From Amphimedon queenslandica (taxonomy: Eukaryota; Porifera; Demospongiae; Haplosclerida; Niphatidae): DNA of 64,000 bases. Each line of letters starts with the position of its first letter. Position 1 is the first letter of the stretch. Location of the stretch: NCBI RefSeq assembly GCF_000090795.2, contig NW_003546253.1:292071-356070 (forward strand). The letters run 5' to 3'. The notes below the pieces were generated by a model. That model searched no databases. It was not told the DNA's origin and worked only from the letters and a program-made list of their open reading frames with translations. This document shows, piece after piece, positions 46,201-64,000 of this stretch. Made by a program: the position numbers and the translations under genes.

Positions 46201-47336
46201 ACATCAGACAGCAGCAGTGATGAGAGCAGCAGTGATGATGATGATGATAGCTCTACTCATAAGAAGAAATCAATAAGGAAAAAGAAGAGGAGGCAACTAA
46301 AACGAAAAATAAAGAGAGCTGTTGGTGATGATGCTTCAAGCTCTGAAATGTCAGATTCAGATGATTCAGATTCTGATTCCTCAGATTCTGATTCTGATTC
46401 CTCTGATTCTGATTCCTCTGACTCTGATTCCTCTGATTCTGATTATTCTGATTCTGACTCTAGTGATTCTGATTCTGATTCCTCTGATTCGAGTTCATTT
46501 GAATCTGGCTCTTCCGAGGAAGGAGGAACTGCTGATGGGTTGGGCGGGACATCAAAAGTTAGAAAAAAGAAGCAGAAAAGAGAAATGAAATCAAAATCAA
46601 AAGCAACAAGCCGGAAATCAAAAAGATCTCAAAGAAAAGGTAAGCACAGTAGTAGCTCCAGCGATAGCAGTGACAGTGATTCTGAATCAGACGACAAGAG
46701 AGCTAAAAAACGACGTAAGAAACGAAAGAGACAAAACCTTTCTGATACCTCAAGTGAAGAGGATTCCTCTGAAGTATCAAGGAAAAAACGTAAAAAGAGA
46801 AAGAAGAAAAAGAAGTATGTTACAAGCTCAAGTGATGATTCTACTGATGGCGAGAAGAAGTCAAAAAAGAAACGACGCAAACGAAAGAAAGCGAAAAAAT
46901 ACTCAAGCTCCTCCAGCGAGTCCTCTGCTGATAGTTCTAAAGAATCAAAGAAAAAGAAGAAACGAAAACGAAAGAAGAAGAAGAAAGCATCTGGGGAGAG
47001 CGGAGAAGAGTCTTCTGATAGTTCTTCTGAAGAAATAATAAAGAAACGACGAAAGAAGAAGAAAAAGAAGAAGAAGAAGAATGCGAGTGGTGAGGAATCT
47101 GCTGCTACGAGTCTTGATGAGGATAGCTATAGCGACTCTAAGAGGAAAAAGAAAAAGAAGAAGAAGAAGAAGAAAAAGAAGACAAAAAGAGGATCTGCCA
47201 GTGATTTGAGTGATGAATCAGGCAGTAGTATTGAGAGCTACTCTGGTGAATCAAGGAAGAAGAAGAAGAAGAAGAAAAAGAATAAAAAGAAAGGTACATG
47301 TACAGTACATGTAACTGTTGCATGTACTATTATTAC

Positions 47337-47381
<45 letters not shown>

Positions 47382-48613
47382 TTGGACTGGCATATGGGGT
47401 CAATTTTTAATGTTACTAATTGCTGGAGAATTCTCCTTGAGCCATTTTTGATTAATAATTTTTGAAACCTTTAAATTTGTAAAAAAATTCAATTATAATC
47501 AGAATCAACTCAAACTTTCTACACAACATGAATATAATGTAAAATTTATCTCATCTAGTCATTTTTTATCATTTTTGATGAGACACCCTGTGCTACAGTA
47601 CAGGGTATTTTTCGTCAAAATTTTGAGCAACTTTAAATTTCCCAATTGTATAGGCAAATCCAAGAAAGGTGATTCGGAGTCATCTGAAGCCTCAAGCAGT
47701 GATGAAGGTATTTTATACAACTCTTGTTTGTACATGTACATGCTAATAATTCTGATACCTCTTAATAGGAGAGAGTGGAGATGAATCGGAGAGAGCAAGG
47801 AAGAGAAAGGCCAAGAAGAAAGAGCGATCTATGAAGAAGAAGAAGAAAGGAGACATGGTTAGTCAGTAGTATGTAATTGCACATACAACATGTGTTGATA
47901 CAGCAACTTGAAGAAAGTGATGACGATGATGATAAAGAAGAGAGAAACAGGAATCTTGAATTGTCAGTGACACAAGGCATTGAGCAACAGATGGCACAAA
48001 TAATGGAAAAGAAAAGACTAGAAAGAGAAGTATGATGATATTACGCAATGATGATAATGATACCACTATTATTATTATCATTATTAACTAACAGGCCAAG
48101 AAAAAGGCTGAAGAAGACAGGAAACTGAGAGAAAGAGAAGAACTGGAGAGGGAGATCAGGGACTATGAGCGAAAGGAAGCAAAGAGACTAGAAACTATGA
48201 AAAGACTTGAGAAACTACGCAAAGACGTCCAACTAAAGCAATTACTCTACATGTACAAGGCAGCAGTTATATCGGACTACATGAACACGGTAGACCTCTG
48301 GGATGAACAGGACTATGATTACATTGAGCATTACTTTGGGACTGAGTACAAGGAGAGGGTAATGGAGCTGGAGAAGGCTAAGAGATTGAGAGAGGCCATA
48401 TTGAACGAGCAGGAGATGATGGAGTCATTGGAATCCAGAAGACAAGAGCTGCTCTTGAAACTGGAGCAAGCTCATCGGCAGTTTCTAAAGAGTTTGAAAG
48501 ATGAGGAAATCACGCTTGAGCTGTATTCCCAGATATCGCATGCTTTTGTCTACTCGTATTTTGAATGCAATCCAGATGCAAGACTGGAGAGTCTGATAGG
48601 GAAAATGACATGA
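43216..48613 (+). CDS. Lys/Ser/Asp-rich polyampholyte protein of unknown family
   Basis: Start MLSTDQRKSHGAGQATYKI. Main exons 43216-43450, 43495-44700, 44792-47293, then four short exons and one from about 48096 to 48613. The N-terminal 500 residues are Pro-rich (LPPPPAPVCMTAPPLPPPP) then globular-looking (YQFSLKMTQSSYQYGTKQYF, FQQQLAFYMTNLIDTTLNQV). From about 45260 to 47290 there are some 15-20 alternations of Lys/Arg runs (KKKKKKKKRR) with acidic/Ser blocks (DSEDSEDEESESESEE, SDSDSSDSDSSDSD), ideal for casein kinase 2. The C-terminus is a coiled coil and a compact domain (LLYMYKAAVISDYMNTVDLW, YDYIEHYFGTEYKER). The layout recalls Nopp140/NOLC1 but the ends do not match anything I recognise. 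It is divergent from GMPPA, 252 bp between starts. Confidence 0.8.
45260..47290 (+). repeat. Polyampholyte coding repeat region
   Basis: Purine-rich AAG/GAA/GAT/GAC coding repeat; alternating basic and acidic/Ser blocks of roughly 10-20 codons each. A TCTGATTC(C) sub-array near 46350-46500 encodes SD/SSD repeats. Confidence 0.9.
47327..47380. repeat. (ATT)n microsatellite in intron
   Basis: About 17 ATT units right after the donor at 47294; would read as poly-Ile, so the exon must end before it. Confidence 0.92.
47470..47640 (+). repeat. Decayed 177-bp repeat in intron
   Basis: AATCAGAATCAACTCAAACT, TTTCTACACAACATGAATAT and CTACAGTACAGGGTATTTTT match the unit core. Confidence 0.6.
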
Positions 48614-49354
48614 TATTTATTGGACTGTTATTAGTGTTGATTTTAATAATGATTTTTCTGGAATTTGATGATTGTTATAATATTAAACTTGTGTTAATTT
48701 GTACCTGCATACTTGTGCAGTGAAGCAAACCGGCATTATAACACTCCCTCATTGCAGCAATGCTTGAGTTAGTTGTACATTCAGCAAATATGGATATGGC
48801 TTAGTATGGCAAGGGTATTTTCTTTGAAGCCACAAACTGAAAGCTGATGCCACTCCAGTGATAGAGTACTGTTGCCATCCACAGTCTGTTGACCTTTATA
48901 AAAATGTGTAGGAAATGATTTCATTCCATATTGATGCAACAAGCATGTAGTACAGCATTAATACAGTAAAAACTGAATAATTGTGCTTTTATATGTAGCA
49001 GCAGAAAACAGCATTATTTATAAAATCAATAGAAATGTCTTGCATTATCGTAATATCTTTTCCAAAGTATACATTTTAAATATTTAGAGGTGTTGGTTTT
49101 TATTTTTAGCAAGAGGAGCATGCAAATTGCAAGAAGCCTCAGAGAAGAAAAGGAAGAGGTAGGATTGTCTGATAAAGCACCACCCACGACCTCATCTATC
49201 AGTATGTCTGAGTCGAATTCCTTTGGACATTACTGTCAAGAAAGCTTTTAAAAGCCATTAGCTACACCAGATAATATTAAAGGGCTGTAGATCGGAGCAA
49301 ACCTTACAACCTAAGGGAGTCTTTCTTTTATAACAATATTCTTAACTAGAAGGG
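48614..49354. other. Intergenic, no gene seen
   Basis: 740 bp between same-strand genes, AT-rich. AATATTAAA and similar weak poly(A) signals follow the stop. It should contain the kinase gene promoter; no TATA box is evident. Confidence 0.5.
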
Positions 49355-55903
<6,549 letters not shown>

Positions 55904-56296
55904 GAAGTATTTTCTGTTCCGCCTTTTTTTGAATATTTTATTCGTAAATGACACAATCAAGTCTTCCCTCTCTCTCTCTCTTTCTTTTGTTTAATTCTTT
56001 TTCTTTGCATTTCTATTCTTTTTTGATTTCCTGATATTCATGACGTCATCTTCTAGTTTTGTATTATTATTATTATTCTATTGTGAATTACGGTCAAATG
56101 TTTCGTTCAGAAAATGTTTTTATTTATTATACATTATAATTAATAATTATAATTAATACTTTTACATACTCCGAGTGTAACCTATTTTAGCACATGCTAG
56201 ACTCTATTCGTTTATTTCCGTACATTTTAACCACGTGCTGTCACATGTGGAGCTGATCTGCTGATGTGAATTGTGAAGAGGAGTGGTTGCTGAAAT
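55904..56296. other. Intergenic, kinase to PNPO-like
   Basis: 393 bp, AT-rich, with TTATTATTATTATT near 56063 and a CACGTG box at 56232-56237. No gene seen. Confidence 0.5.
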
Positions 56297-56917
56297 ATGG
56301 AGGAGTTAACAGAGAGCCAGCTGGTAGTTCCTTATGACCCTTTGTTCCAAGTGAATAAATGGATAGAGCAAGAGAATGAAGGCTCCACTGCACCAGTACC
56401 TCCAGTCATAATGTGTCTATCAACAGTCAGCTCAGACTGTACACCTTCTTCCCGGTACGTTGACTATGGAGGCATTGAAGATGGAGGATTCCCATTTTAC
56501 ACCGATTCTACCAGCAGGAAAGTTAAGGAGCTCACATCAAACCCAAAAGTGTCAGTGGTTATTTTTCTCGCAAAGTTTTCTCATCAGATTCGCATAGAAG
56601 GGATAGCTAAGGAACTGGGGAAAGAAAGAGCTCAGAAATACTTTGATAGTTTGGATAGAAAGCGTCAAATCACCCTCCTACTGGGCCAACAGGATAAACC
56701 GATAGCTAGCAAAGAAGAATTGGTCGAGAGAAGAAAGAAGATAGCAATGGAATATAGCGATCCTTCAGTTCCTGTACCACTGCCAGAGAATTGGATGGCC
56801 TACACTGTGATACCTCACTCCATTGAGTTGTTCCAAGGAAGTGAGGATTGGCTTGCTGACCGACTTGTTTTTAAAAAAGAAGGTAACAAGTGGAATCTGC
56901 AACGACTCATGCCTTGA
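56297..56917 (+). CDS. PNPO: Pyridoxamine 5'-phosphate oxidase-like protein, single exon
   Basis: 206 residues in one uninterrupted ORF from MEELTESQLVVPYDPLFQVN. Family blocks: MCLSTVSSD, GGFPFYTDSTSRKVKELTSN (matches RFFTNFESRKGKEL), PKVSVVIFLAKFSHQIRIEG, KYFDSLDRKRQ, SKEELVERRKK, VPVPLPENWMAYTVIPHSIE, LFQGSEDWLADRLVF, WNLQRLMP at the end (matches the WLYERLAP-type end). The family oxidises pyridoxine/pyridoxamine 5'-phosphate to pyridoxal 5'-phosphate with FMN. The usual RxxLLKG segment reads RYVDYGG here, so a substrate/FMN-contact Lys is absent. Thus a divergent member or a paralog with altered activity. It is intronless in an intron-rich neighbourhood and convergent with FLAD1, 176 bp between stops. 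Confidence 0.82.
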   Translation: MEELTESQLVVPYDPLFQVNKWIEQENEGSTAPVPPVIMCLSTVSSDCTPSSRYVDYGGIEDGGFPFYTDSTSRKVKELTSNPKVSVVIFLAKFSHQIRIEGIAKELGKERAQKYFDSLDRKRQITLLLGQQDKPIASKEELVERRKKIAMEYSDPSVPVPLPENWMAYTVIPHSIELFQGSEDWLADRLVFKKEGNKWNLQRLMP

Positions 56918-57093
56918 ATTTATTAATTAACCAAAAACTATAATTGAAAATCATGCCTTTTAAAAATAGTTTCCTTATTTTGCTTTTTTTAGATTTTAGA
57001 TATAAATTATAATTAAGTCATTAATAAAAACAGTAAAAAGATAGCAAATAAATAAATAAATACACAAATAAATAAGTCTTAATTTCACTACTC

Positions 57094-59692
57094 TCAGTTC
57101 TTAGAGCGTCCAGCTCTCTCCAGAGTCTCATCAAAGAGACAGTAAGCTGGTTGATAGTCTGAAATACCATTACACACAGCATCAGTCTGAATGGCTTCCA
57201 TTGATAGAGCTGGGTTAGGTTTAGTATCAGTGCTGTTGCCTAAAGAAGTGTAACTGAGAGAAAGTAGAGCAGAATCTGTTCAGTATATGATGTGTCTTAC
57301 CCTTTATCATACAGCTGACAATAAGGTATTTCAAATAACCTTAGGAATACCCACACTTGTGAATATGTCCAATCCTACACAATTTTATTATCATATTATA
57401 TACATGTACATGTAATCCTACTCATACCAAAATGCAGTGTATTCTGGTGTACTGTGGCCAATTGGCATCAGTCGAAGAGAACGTCTTCAAATTATCTACA
57501 GCAAACAAAAATAAAACATACACACACACGTAATGCACAATGTTATAAATTATCACCTGAGTATGGGTCTGTGGATCTAGTCCCCATTATAATAGCATTA
57601 ATGGAGGGATGGGTTACTTTTAGGCTGCCCAAAGCTTCTTGTATAGTCCCTTCTATCCTTATTAGATCCAACTTATATCTGAAGAGAAGCAAAATGACTA
57701 ATCTTCCTTCTCTCCTTTACTTTTTAATAGTTTGCCCTATAAATTCTTCAACTTCGGTGAAGGAGTTTTTAGGTGAAACGTAAAGAGTTTTGAGCTGCTC
57801 ATAAGAGAGTCCCTTGCTCTTAATGACTGCTTGGTAAAGAGGGAGAAGAACAGTGCAGTCTTTACCACCAGTAAATGCAATGCAAAGACCATCAAGACTG
57901 GAAGCAATTTAAAGATAAGGTAGATCATTGTAATGAATTATTTTTTTACCCAAATTTGTCTAAAGCTACTTTCAGGGTTTCGATTGTTTCGTTAATTCTA
58001 ATTAAAAGCGACATAGGTGCTAAGTGCAGTCTGTGAAAGACCAGCTCAGTCTCCAGCCATTTTAGTGACTCCCTACAATCATTGATAACATTAATCAAAA
58101 AAAATACTCTTTTTAAATTCATACCTTAATTTTACCTCATCCTTATTCTTCCAGCTGTTTTGAACGGACTGAATTAATTGAGGGCCCATTTTCAATAATA
58201 GTGAGCAATAGCACTGAGCAAAAATTTTTAATTGATAGACATAACAGTAACTGCCATACCTTTTCTATTATACTGATATCTGAGCCCTCTAGTGATACTT
58301 TAACACGAACAGAAGAACTAAAAAACACACCAATATTTGGTACATATTAATGTGCTTATGCTATGTAGAAAGTTTGAGCTGATTCTGACTTCAATTTTTC
58401 AAGTTATGGGCAATTTTTAGAATTGCCCAATTTCTGAAAAATACCCTGTACTATAGCCCATGGTTTTTTCCGAAAAATGGCTCTGGAATCACGAAAATTT
58501 TTTATTACATTTTTTTGATACATATTGATGTCCTTATGCTATGTAGAAAGTTTGAGCTGATTTTGACTTCAATTTTTCAAGTTATGGGCAATTTTTAGAA
58601 TTGCCCAATTTCTGAAAAATACCCTGTACTATAGCCCAGGGTTTTTTCAAAAAGTGGCTCCGGAATCACAAAATTTTTTTATTACATTTTTTGATACATA
58701 TTAATGTGCTTATGCTATGTAGAAAGTTTGAGCTGATTCCAACTTCAATTTTTCAAGTTATGAGCATCTAAATAAACATTATAAACATACTTCATATCAT
58801 CAATGGGATAGGATCCAACTTGTACGCTATCTTTAAACTCATTTTGAAGGACATTCAACGGGACGGCCAAGTTGTCCTCTTCAACCAAAAAGAAAACCTC
58901 CTTTAGAAAGAACCCAGCACTCTTCTCTTTTGACGCAAACAATTGCTACAACAAAAACAATGTCTCATTTAAATGTGACTGTTTATATTACTTTGTGATA
59001 CTGGAATGTTGATCTCAAAGCTGAAGGCATTCCTGCAAATGGATAAACATTATGAATACGTACCAGCGGACATAATGTAAGTGTCTGAGGACAGAAAACT
59101 GCCGAACTAGGCACCTAAAAATTTAAAAATACTGAGTAACAGCTGGTGGTATTTCCATTGTTACTAACAATCGCCATTCTAAGCCAAATGTTCTCTTCAT
59201 CACGGACGCCATCTTTAGTTAGGACTTTGAGCATATCAGGATTAGTAGTTAGAACTTCGTCAAATGCTTTAGCAATACCTACAAATTTAATTCATAAAAT
59301 AATGTACGATATATATTTTGTTTCTTTTTTAATGCTTACCGGCCATAGTGACATCATCATGAGTCGGTCCAATGCCACCAGATGTTAAAACGTAGTCGTA
59401 CAAATGAGAAAATATCTTTACTTCTTGCGAGATGTCGTCCACGTCATCTCCGACCACACTTATCTAATGAAAGGGATACAAAATCAAACAGCCCTTGTCA
59501 TATGAGGAATTTGATAACCTTCTTCACTTTAACCCCCAGTGACCATAGCTCTTTAGCTAAATAGTGAGAGTTTATGTCATGAACGTGTCCCTTAAGTATC
59601 TCTTCTCCAATAACTACAAAAGAATAAATAATAATATTTTTTAAGTACATTTACTTACCGATGATCCCAGCAGTCTGTACACGTGAATCCAT
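57094..59692 (-). CDS. FLAD1: FAD synthase (FLAD1), MPTb plus PAPS-reductase-like domains
   Basis: Minus strand, [11 protein letters not shown] at 59692, many short exons, stop at 57094. N-terminal molybdopterin-binding-type domain: [66 protein letters not shown]-terminal FAD synthase domain: [112 protein letters not shown]. It makes FAD from FMN and ATP. FTGGKD and GTRSTDPYS are the nucleotide and flavin binding motifs and are intact. A 177-bp repeat array fills an intron in the opposite orientation to the arrays at 30 and 41 kb. It shares a flavin link with the convergent PNPO-like gene, probably by chance. Confidence 0.95.
58340..58765 (-). repeat. Tandem array of the 177-bp repeat, about 2.4 units, inverted
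   Basis: CTTATGCTATGTAGAAAGTT recurs at 58355, 58533 and 58709, spacing 178 and 176. It is the reverse complement of the core at 30281 and 41130. Confidence 0.93.
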
Positions 59693-59856
59693 GATAGTTT
59701 TAATTTTGATATTACTTTTGCAAGAAATGGAGTTTTATAATTAGAGTGTTTACGGAAAAGGTGGGGCTCATTAGATTTATTGCATTTTTGATGAAAACAG
59801 AAACAGAGCAGGCGTGTTTGCTTTTATATTCCCCCTCTCTTCCCTAGCCTCCTTGA
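59693..59856. promoter_or_regulatory. 164-bp divergent interval, FLAD1/RA gene
   Basis: Start codons are 164 bp apart on opposite strands. No TATA box near either start; a pyrimidine run lies just before the plus-strand ATG. Confidence 0.55.
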
Positions 59857-62800
59857 ATGGCGACTCCACTGGACGTGACTGAATTCACAGCCAAAGAAAG
59901 AGATGCGGCTCGGAAGGACCTCATCAAAAAGATAGAGAGCTACAACAAGAAAGTGAGGAAAAGCAAGACCAAGGAGACCTCCTTCCCTCTCTCTGCACCT
60001 CAGACAGTAAGCCCCTCCAATCCTCTCATGCTATCACAGCATATAAAGCAGGACCTGGTCTACAGAGGCGTAATAAGAATCACTTATGACCGTGGATATG
60101 CTATACAGACCAAATCAATGTTGGTTGGTAGTGATTCTGTGACTGAGGATTTGATCCGTCAGCTAATTGAAGTCCTGGGCCTATCAGGAAAACCTGAGGA
60201 CTATGTCCTCGAAGAAAGAAACCACTCTACTCACAGTAAGCATGAATCTAATACCAAGAGTACTTACTATTAGATATTCTTGCTAATACCGGCTGACCTG
60301 CATAAATGTCACTGATAATAAAAGTTGCACTGCAATATGATAGTTTAGTATTAATATTCTTTATTAAGGTACTAGAGTTTTGGGTAAGACAGAGTGTCCA
60401 CTCAATCTCCAGCTCCAGTATGGGGCACATGCTCCCCTCCTTGAGATAAGACTTGTCAAGATCTCTAAAGAAACCAGAGCTAGTGGCCGTACAAGGGGAG
60501 AGACACAAAATGTTGAAAAGGAAGACGAAAAAAGTCACCACCCAAAAAGAGGAAACTCTAGCATAACTCCAAAAGATGAAGGTTTGAAAACATAAGAAAA
60601 TTAGATTTACTTGACTCTATTCCGATAGTTACTGATCATGGAGCTGCTAATATTGAGCAGATGATGGATGAAGCATTGGAAGACCTCCCAGGACTAGTCT
60701 CCGATATTAAAGAGGAGCTAAGATGTATGCACATAATTAGCATTGTATCATAAACCTAATTATTACTCTCTTTTATAGTACTCTCAACAATCGTAGCACA
60801 CGAGGGTAAACCTTATCCTCACGTCCCATCAAGACGTGTACTCTGGGATACTTTAAAACCTCAAGTCTCTGCTGTAAGCATATCAGTGCATTACACAATG
60901 TTTCTTGCTACTCGATATTCTCAATTCATTGTTTTATATGCTGCATGTTACATTGTGGTTTCCTGCTCCATGCAATCACTCAGGCAGTGCATTATAATTT
61001 TGATTTGTGTATGTTGATCTTAATCTCAAGTGTATTGTAATACAGCCTTTATCAGTATTGCAATGAATCCCATTTGTTTAACATACAAACAGAATCACCA
61101 ATAAACATGGACCCACTTGGCTTGAGGATTGGCATGAATAAGATTTAAACAAAGATTCTTATCTAGTTGTCATGACAATAATTAACATTGCTTTGACCTC
61201 TCTTTCCCTCTCTCTCTCCCTCTTTCTTTCTCTAGCTTGTTAAACACATACGTCATCTAGTCGATAATGAGGAATGGCTAGTCACTAGACACTGTCCTTC
61301 AGATGAATTTAGGCTAGTTGTTACTCTCCTGCTTGAACTAATCACAGATTACAGCAGAGAAGTATAATGCTAATGAATAATGACACAATGAGCTACCATC
61401 TCTCCAATTAATAGCTCATCACTGTCACAAAAGAGCTCTGTGGCCTTAAAGGTGCTGCTAGAACAGGTTTCGAGACTTCAGTGGGCAATTTTCTCCAGCA
61501 AATAAAATTTATATCAAATCTTGTCGAGAGGAGTTGCGACTGTCTCAGAGCTGCAGCCCTGTCAGGGTATCTCCTACATGCAACTGCACCCGAGAACTTC
61601 CTAAAAGGGCAACTAGACGTATGTTATCATCAAAAAGAAATATGTTTGATTTTATTGTAGGAGAAGTCATACTTTGTTGGCTCTGGTCGTATCTCTGGAG
61701 TTCTAGTCTTCACAACTATCACAGCTTATCTGGGGTAACTGAAAATTTTATATTGTAATGATTGTTTATTCTCATTATTTGTTAGATTAATACGTGCAGC
61801 ATATGAAGACAAAGCTGATTATTTTGCAGCACTAGCTCATAATATGCTCCAGAGCACAGGGAGAGCATTAGAAAAGATACAGGAATCAAAAGAGTATGTA
61901 CTATAACTCAATTCTCTATGCCTACTTTTACTATACTGCATGTACAGGTATTCTCTCATTCATTTGCATCCATTGAGAAGCAGAATAATGGATATGGAGC
62001 ACAAGCTCAAAGTTGCAATGGACAGACTAGTGAAAAGAGTAAAGACTGCAGCATCAAAGGAAACACAACCAGGTACAGCATAATGATTTAGTGTATTATA
62101 TGTAATGACAAAGATGATTATAATGTGCCGGGCCATGAAATTCATTTTCTTATAGCTGCAGTTCCTGATTTATTGATAGCAGGTCACACTCTCATTGTAG
62201 CAATGCTTGATTACCTGCTAGTTGCACAGTGTGCCTCACTCCTTCATGAAATAAGAATCTCTGGCTGGGAGCTCTTGCAATTGCCCTGGGTGCAGGGATG
62301 GGCCTCCAGTAGGGCAGGTAATTGGTGAAATAAAATATATTTAATCATAGTACTTTATTCTCAGCAAAAAACAATGATGATGATGAATGCTGGTCATCTT
62401 CTCCAATCTCTAGCACTACCTCTGGGTCAACTGCTGGAAAATCCATTGGTACACTGAGCAGTACATCCAGTAGCAAGAGACACAGCAAAGAAAGAAAGTC
62501 AAGGATTGCATCTCATCCTAAAGTTAATGGTAAGCAGAATAATCCTGGTATGTTTTATGATAATATATATTATATAGGTACAGAATTCTCTCCATCATCA
62601 CCATCAATATTAAGCATAGAGCAATTGACATTGCAGCCTAGCCACTTGCCACTGAACTACAATGGGGACAGTGGTGAAGATGCTGATGATGAAGGGACAA
62701 GGTTGGTCAAAACACTTCACATTAATGAATAACACTGTACCTATTATAGATCAATAAGTAGCAGTGATCAAGGAATTAAGCCAAGTGCCCCTAATGTCAG

Positions 62801-64000
62801 TCCAGTCAAGCCTCTCTCACCGCATTTATTTTCTAATGATAGCTCACAGGTAAAAATCAAGTTTTTAACAATTGTTTATAAATATGTATTGTACCTTAGT
62901 ATATGGGGATTGATGCTGTGAAAAGACTTAGAAAGCATTACATTTTAAACAAGGTACTATATAGCTTCATCAACTATATTCACTGTATTGCAAGCTATAA
63001 GGAAATTTATTGAAGTTACTATAAACTTTCTAATATTTTACAGGCAATATCAAAGGTTGCAGAGAGTTTATTGCTCAAAGTAACTCAAAGTGTTCAATTC
63101 CTGACCCAGCAATGTCGCGAGAACTCCAAAGAGAATTATCATGCAACTGTAGATGAGATCCTTAGGGCAGCAAGACATCTTAGGGATGAGGTATGATAAT
63201 ATAACTAGAAATATTAGTGGGAAATGCAAATGATACTCTTATTCATATGCTTGAAATATACACTAACTTCTATGAATAGTGTAATTCATTGAGCATTATT
63301 AGTGTCAATTATTAGAGTATGTAATACACTCTTCGTTCAAGTATTCTTTGACAGGTATCAGCAATGGAATGTGATATTCTCGGTAGTAGCAACATGCAAG
63401 AAACATTAGATAATTCTGGGGAACAGCTTAAAACGGCTACAATATCTATCTACATGTCACTTTCTGCAGCATGCGGTAAGGAATATAAAGAATGCCATGC
63501 TATATTGAGTCTTATTTTCAGCTCCTCAAGCATCCGATCGAGACAGGATGAGGCTAATGACCTCTGCAACTCACATCAGTGAAATATGCACCAAGACAGT
63601 AAGAATCTCTCAGTGGTCTTTAAATTTTATTTCCTGCTAGATTCGAGATGCATTGACCATGGTCTCTGATCATAAAAAGGCGCTAGCTCAAGCTGAGAAA
63701 CTTGAGGAGGAGTTTGTAGCTCTGATGACTGGACACAGAATAAAAAACAAAAGAGACAGCTCAAATGTAAGTATAGTTTGTATAATGATTAATGCTTTTA
63801 TATCTTATCTAAAATCCTACAATAATACTCAGAAGTCTGACTCATCTCCAAGCATTAGTAGAGTAAGAAAAGCAATCAGTGGAGCAAAATTACCATCAGT
63901 AAGTTGATATCATGATGATACATCAATGAGATTTGCTAATACAGGATCATGACTCTGACACTGTTATTTTTGAAGAGATCTCTCCAAGGGCATTTATGGT
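59857..64000 (+). CDS. Ras-association-domain protein, 3' partial
   Basis: Starts MATPLDVTEFTAKERDAARK. An RA domain spans roughly residues 60-180: VYRGVIRITYDRGYAIQTKS, MLVGSDSVTEDLIRQLIEVL, EDYVLEE, then across an intron TRVLGKTECPLNLQLQYG and LLEIRLV. The following 500 residues are mainly helical (LLSTIVAHEGKPYPHVPSRR, RHLVDNEEWLVTRHCPSDEF, RSCDCLRAAALSGYLLHATA, AVPDLLIAGHTLIVAMLDYL), with Ser-rich disordered linkers (SSTTSGSTAGKSIGTLSSTS). Later helices: LLLKVTQSVQFLTQQCREN, LTMVSDHKKALAQAEKLEEE. It continues beyond the window. RA domains bind Ras/Rap GTPases. I do not recognise the remaining domains. Confidence 0.78.

Noticed and set aside
47294-47451. Extension of the polyampholyte ORF into poly-Ile
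   Set aside because: A GT donor at 47294 and a matching-phase acceptor before GCAAATCC at about 47652 show that this is intron.

Overview
The window is eukaryotic and animal. It is AT-rich, its genes are cut by many short GT-AG introns (often 40-100 nt), and the conserved genes are ones I recognise from metazoans: DCTD, RBM28, Erlin, a PFTAIRE kinase (CDK14/15), GMPPA, FLAD1 and a PNPO-like oxidase. Gene density is high, several gene pairs are head to head, and introns hold small foldback transposons. A compact early-branching metazoan such as a demosponge fits best; this is inference, not proof. A run of ten N at 148-157 marks a scaffold gap.

Region 1 (1-22.5 kb) is an expanding tandem cluster. 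Five plus-strand genes (1.7-5.4, 6.4-8.6, 11.2-12.7, 15.0-16.6 and 19.6-21.4 kb) encode proteins with two successive dCMP-deaminase-type domains. In all five the first domain has lost the catalytic Glu (HAA instead of HAE) and the first zinc Cys of the PCxxC motif, while the second keeps HAE and PCxxC. Three copies start with a long charged coiled coil and two start with a short MAGIEE leader. Each copy is preceded by the same promoter and untranslated first exon. A single-domain dCMP deaminase gene (DCTD, minus strand, 21.6-22.55 kb) sits at the end of the array, and broken DCTD pieces lie between the copies. Orphan promoters, truncated exons and TA-flanked foldback elements with matching empty sites in sister copies show repeated duplication and rearrangement.

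Region 2 (22.6-64 kb) is ordinary but very compact genic DNA: RBM28 (+), Erlin (+), an ankyrin/ZU5 protein (-), an ankyrin/coiled-coil protein (+), an unrecognised seven-helix membrane protein (+), GMPPA (-), an unrecognised Lys/Ser/Asp-rich polyampholyte protein (+), a PFTAIRE kinase (+), an intronless PNPO-like gene (+), FLAD1 (-), and a Ras-association-domain protein (+) that runs off the end. Four divergent pairs have only 45-525 bp between start codons: DCTD/RBM28, ANK-ZU5/ANK-coiled coil, GMPPA/polyampholyte and FLAD1/RA.

Repeats link the regions. A repeat unit of about 177 bp is tandemly arrayed in introns of the ANK-ZU5, GMPPA and FLAD1 genes and is present as single decayed copies elsewhere, including at breakpoints of the deaminase array. 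Long CT tracts sit directly at 3' splice sites of many introns. The palindrome TACATGTA is conspicuously frequent. No tRNA, rRNA or CRISPR array was seen.
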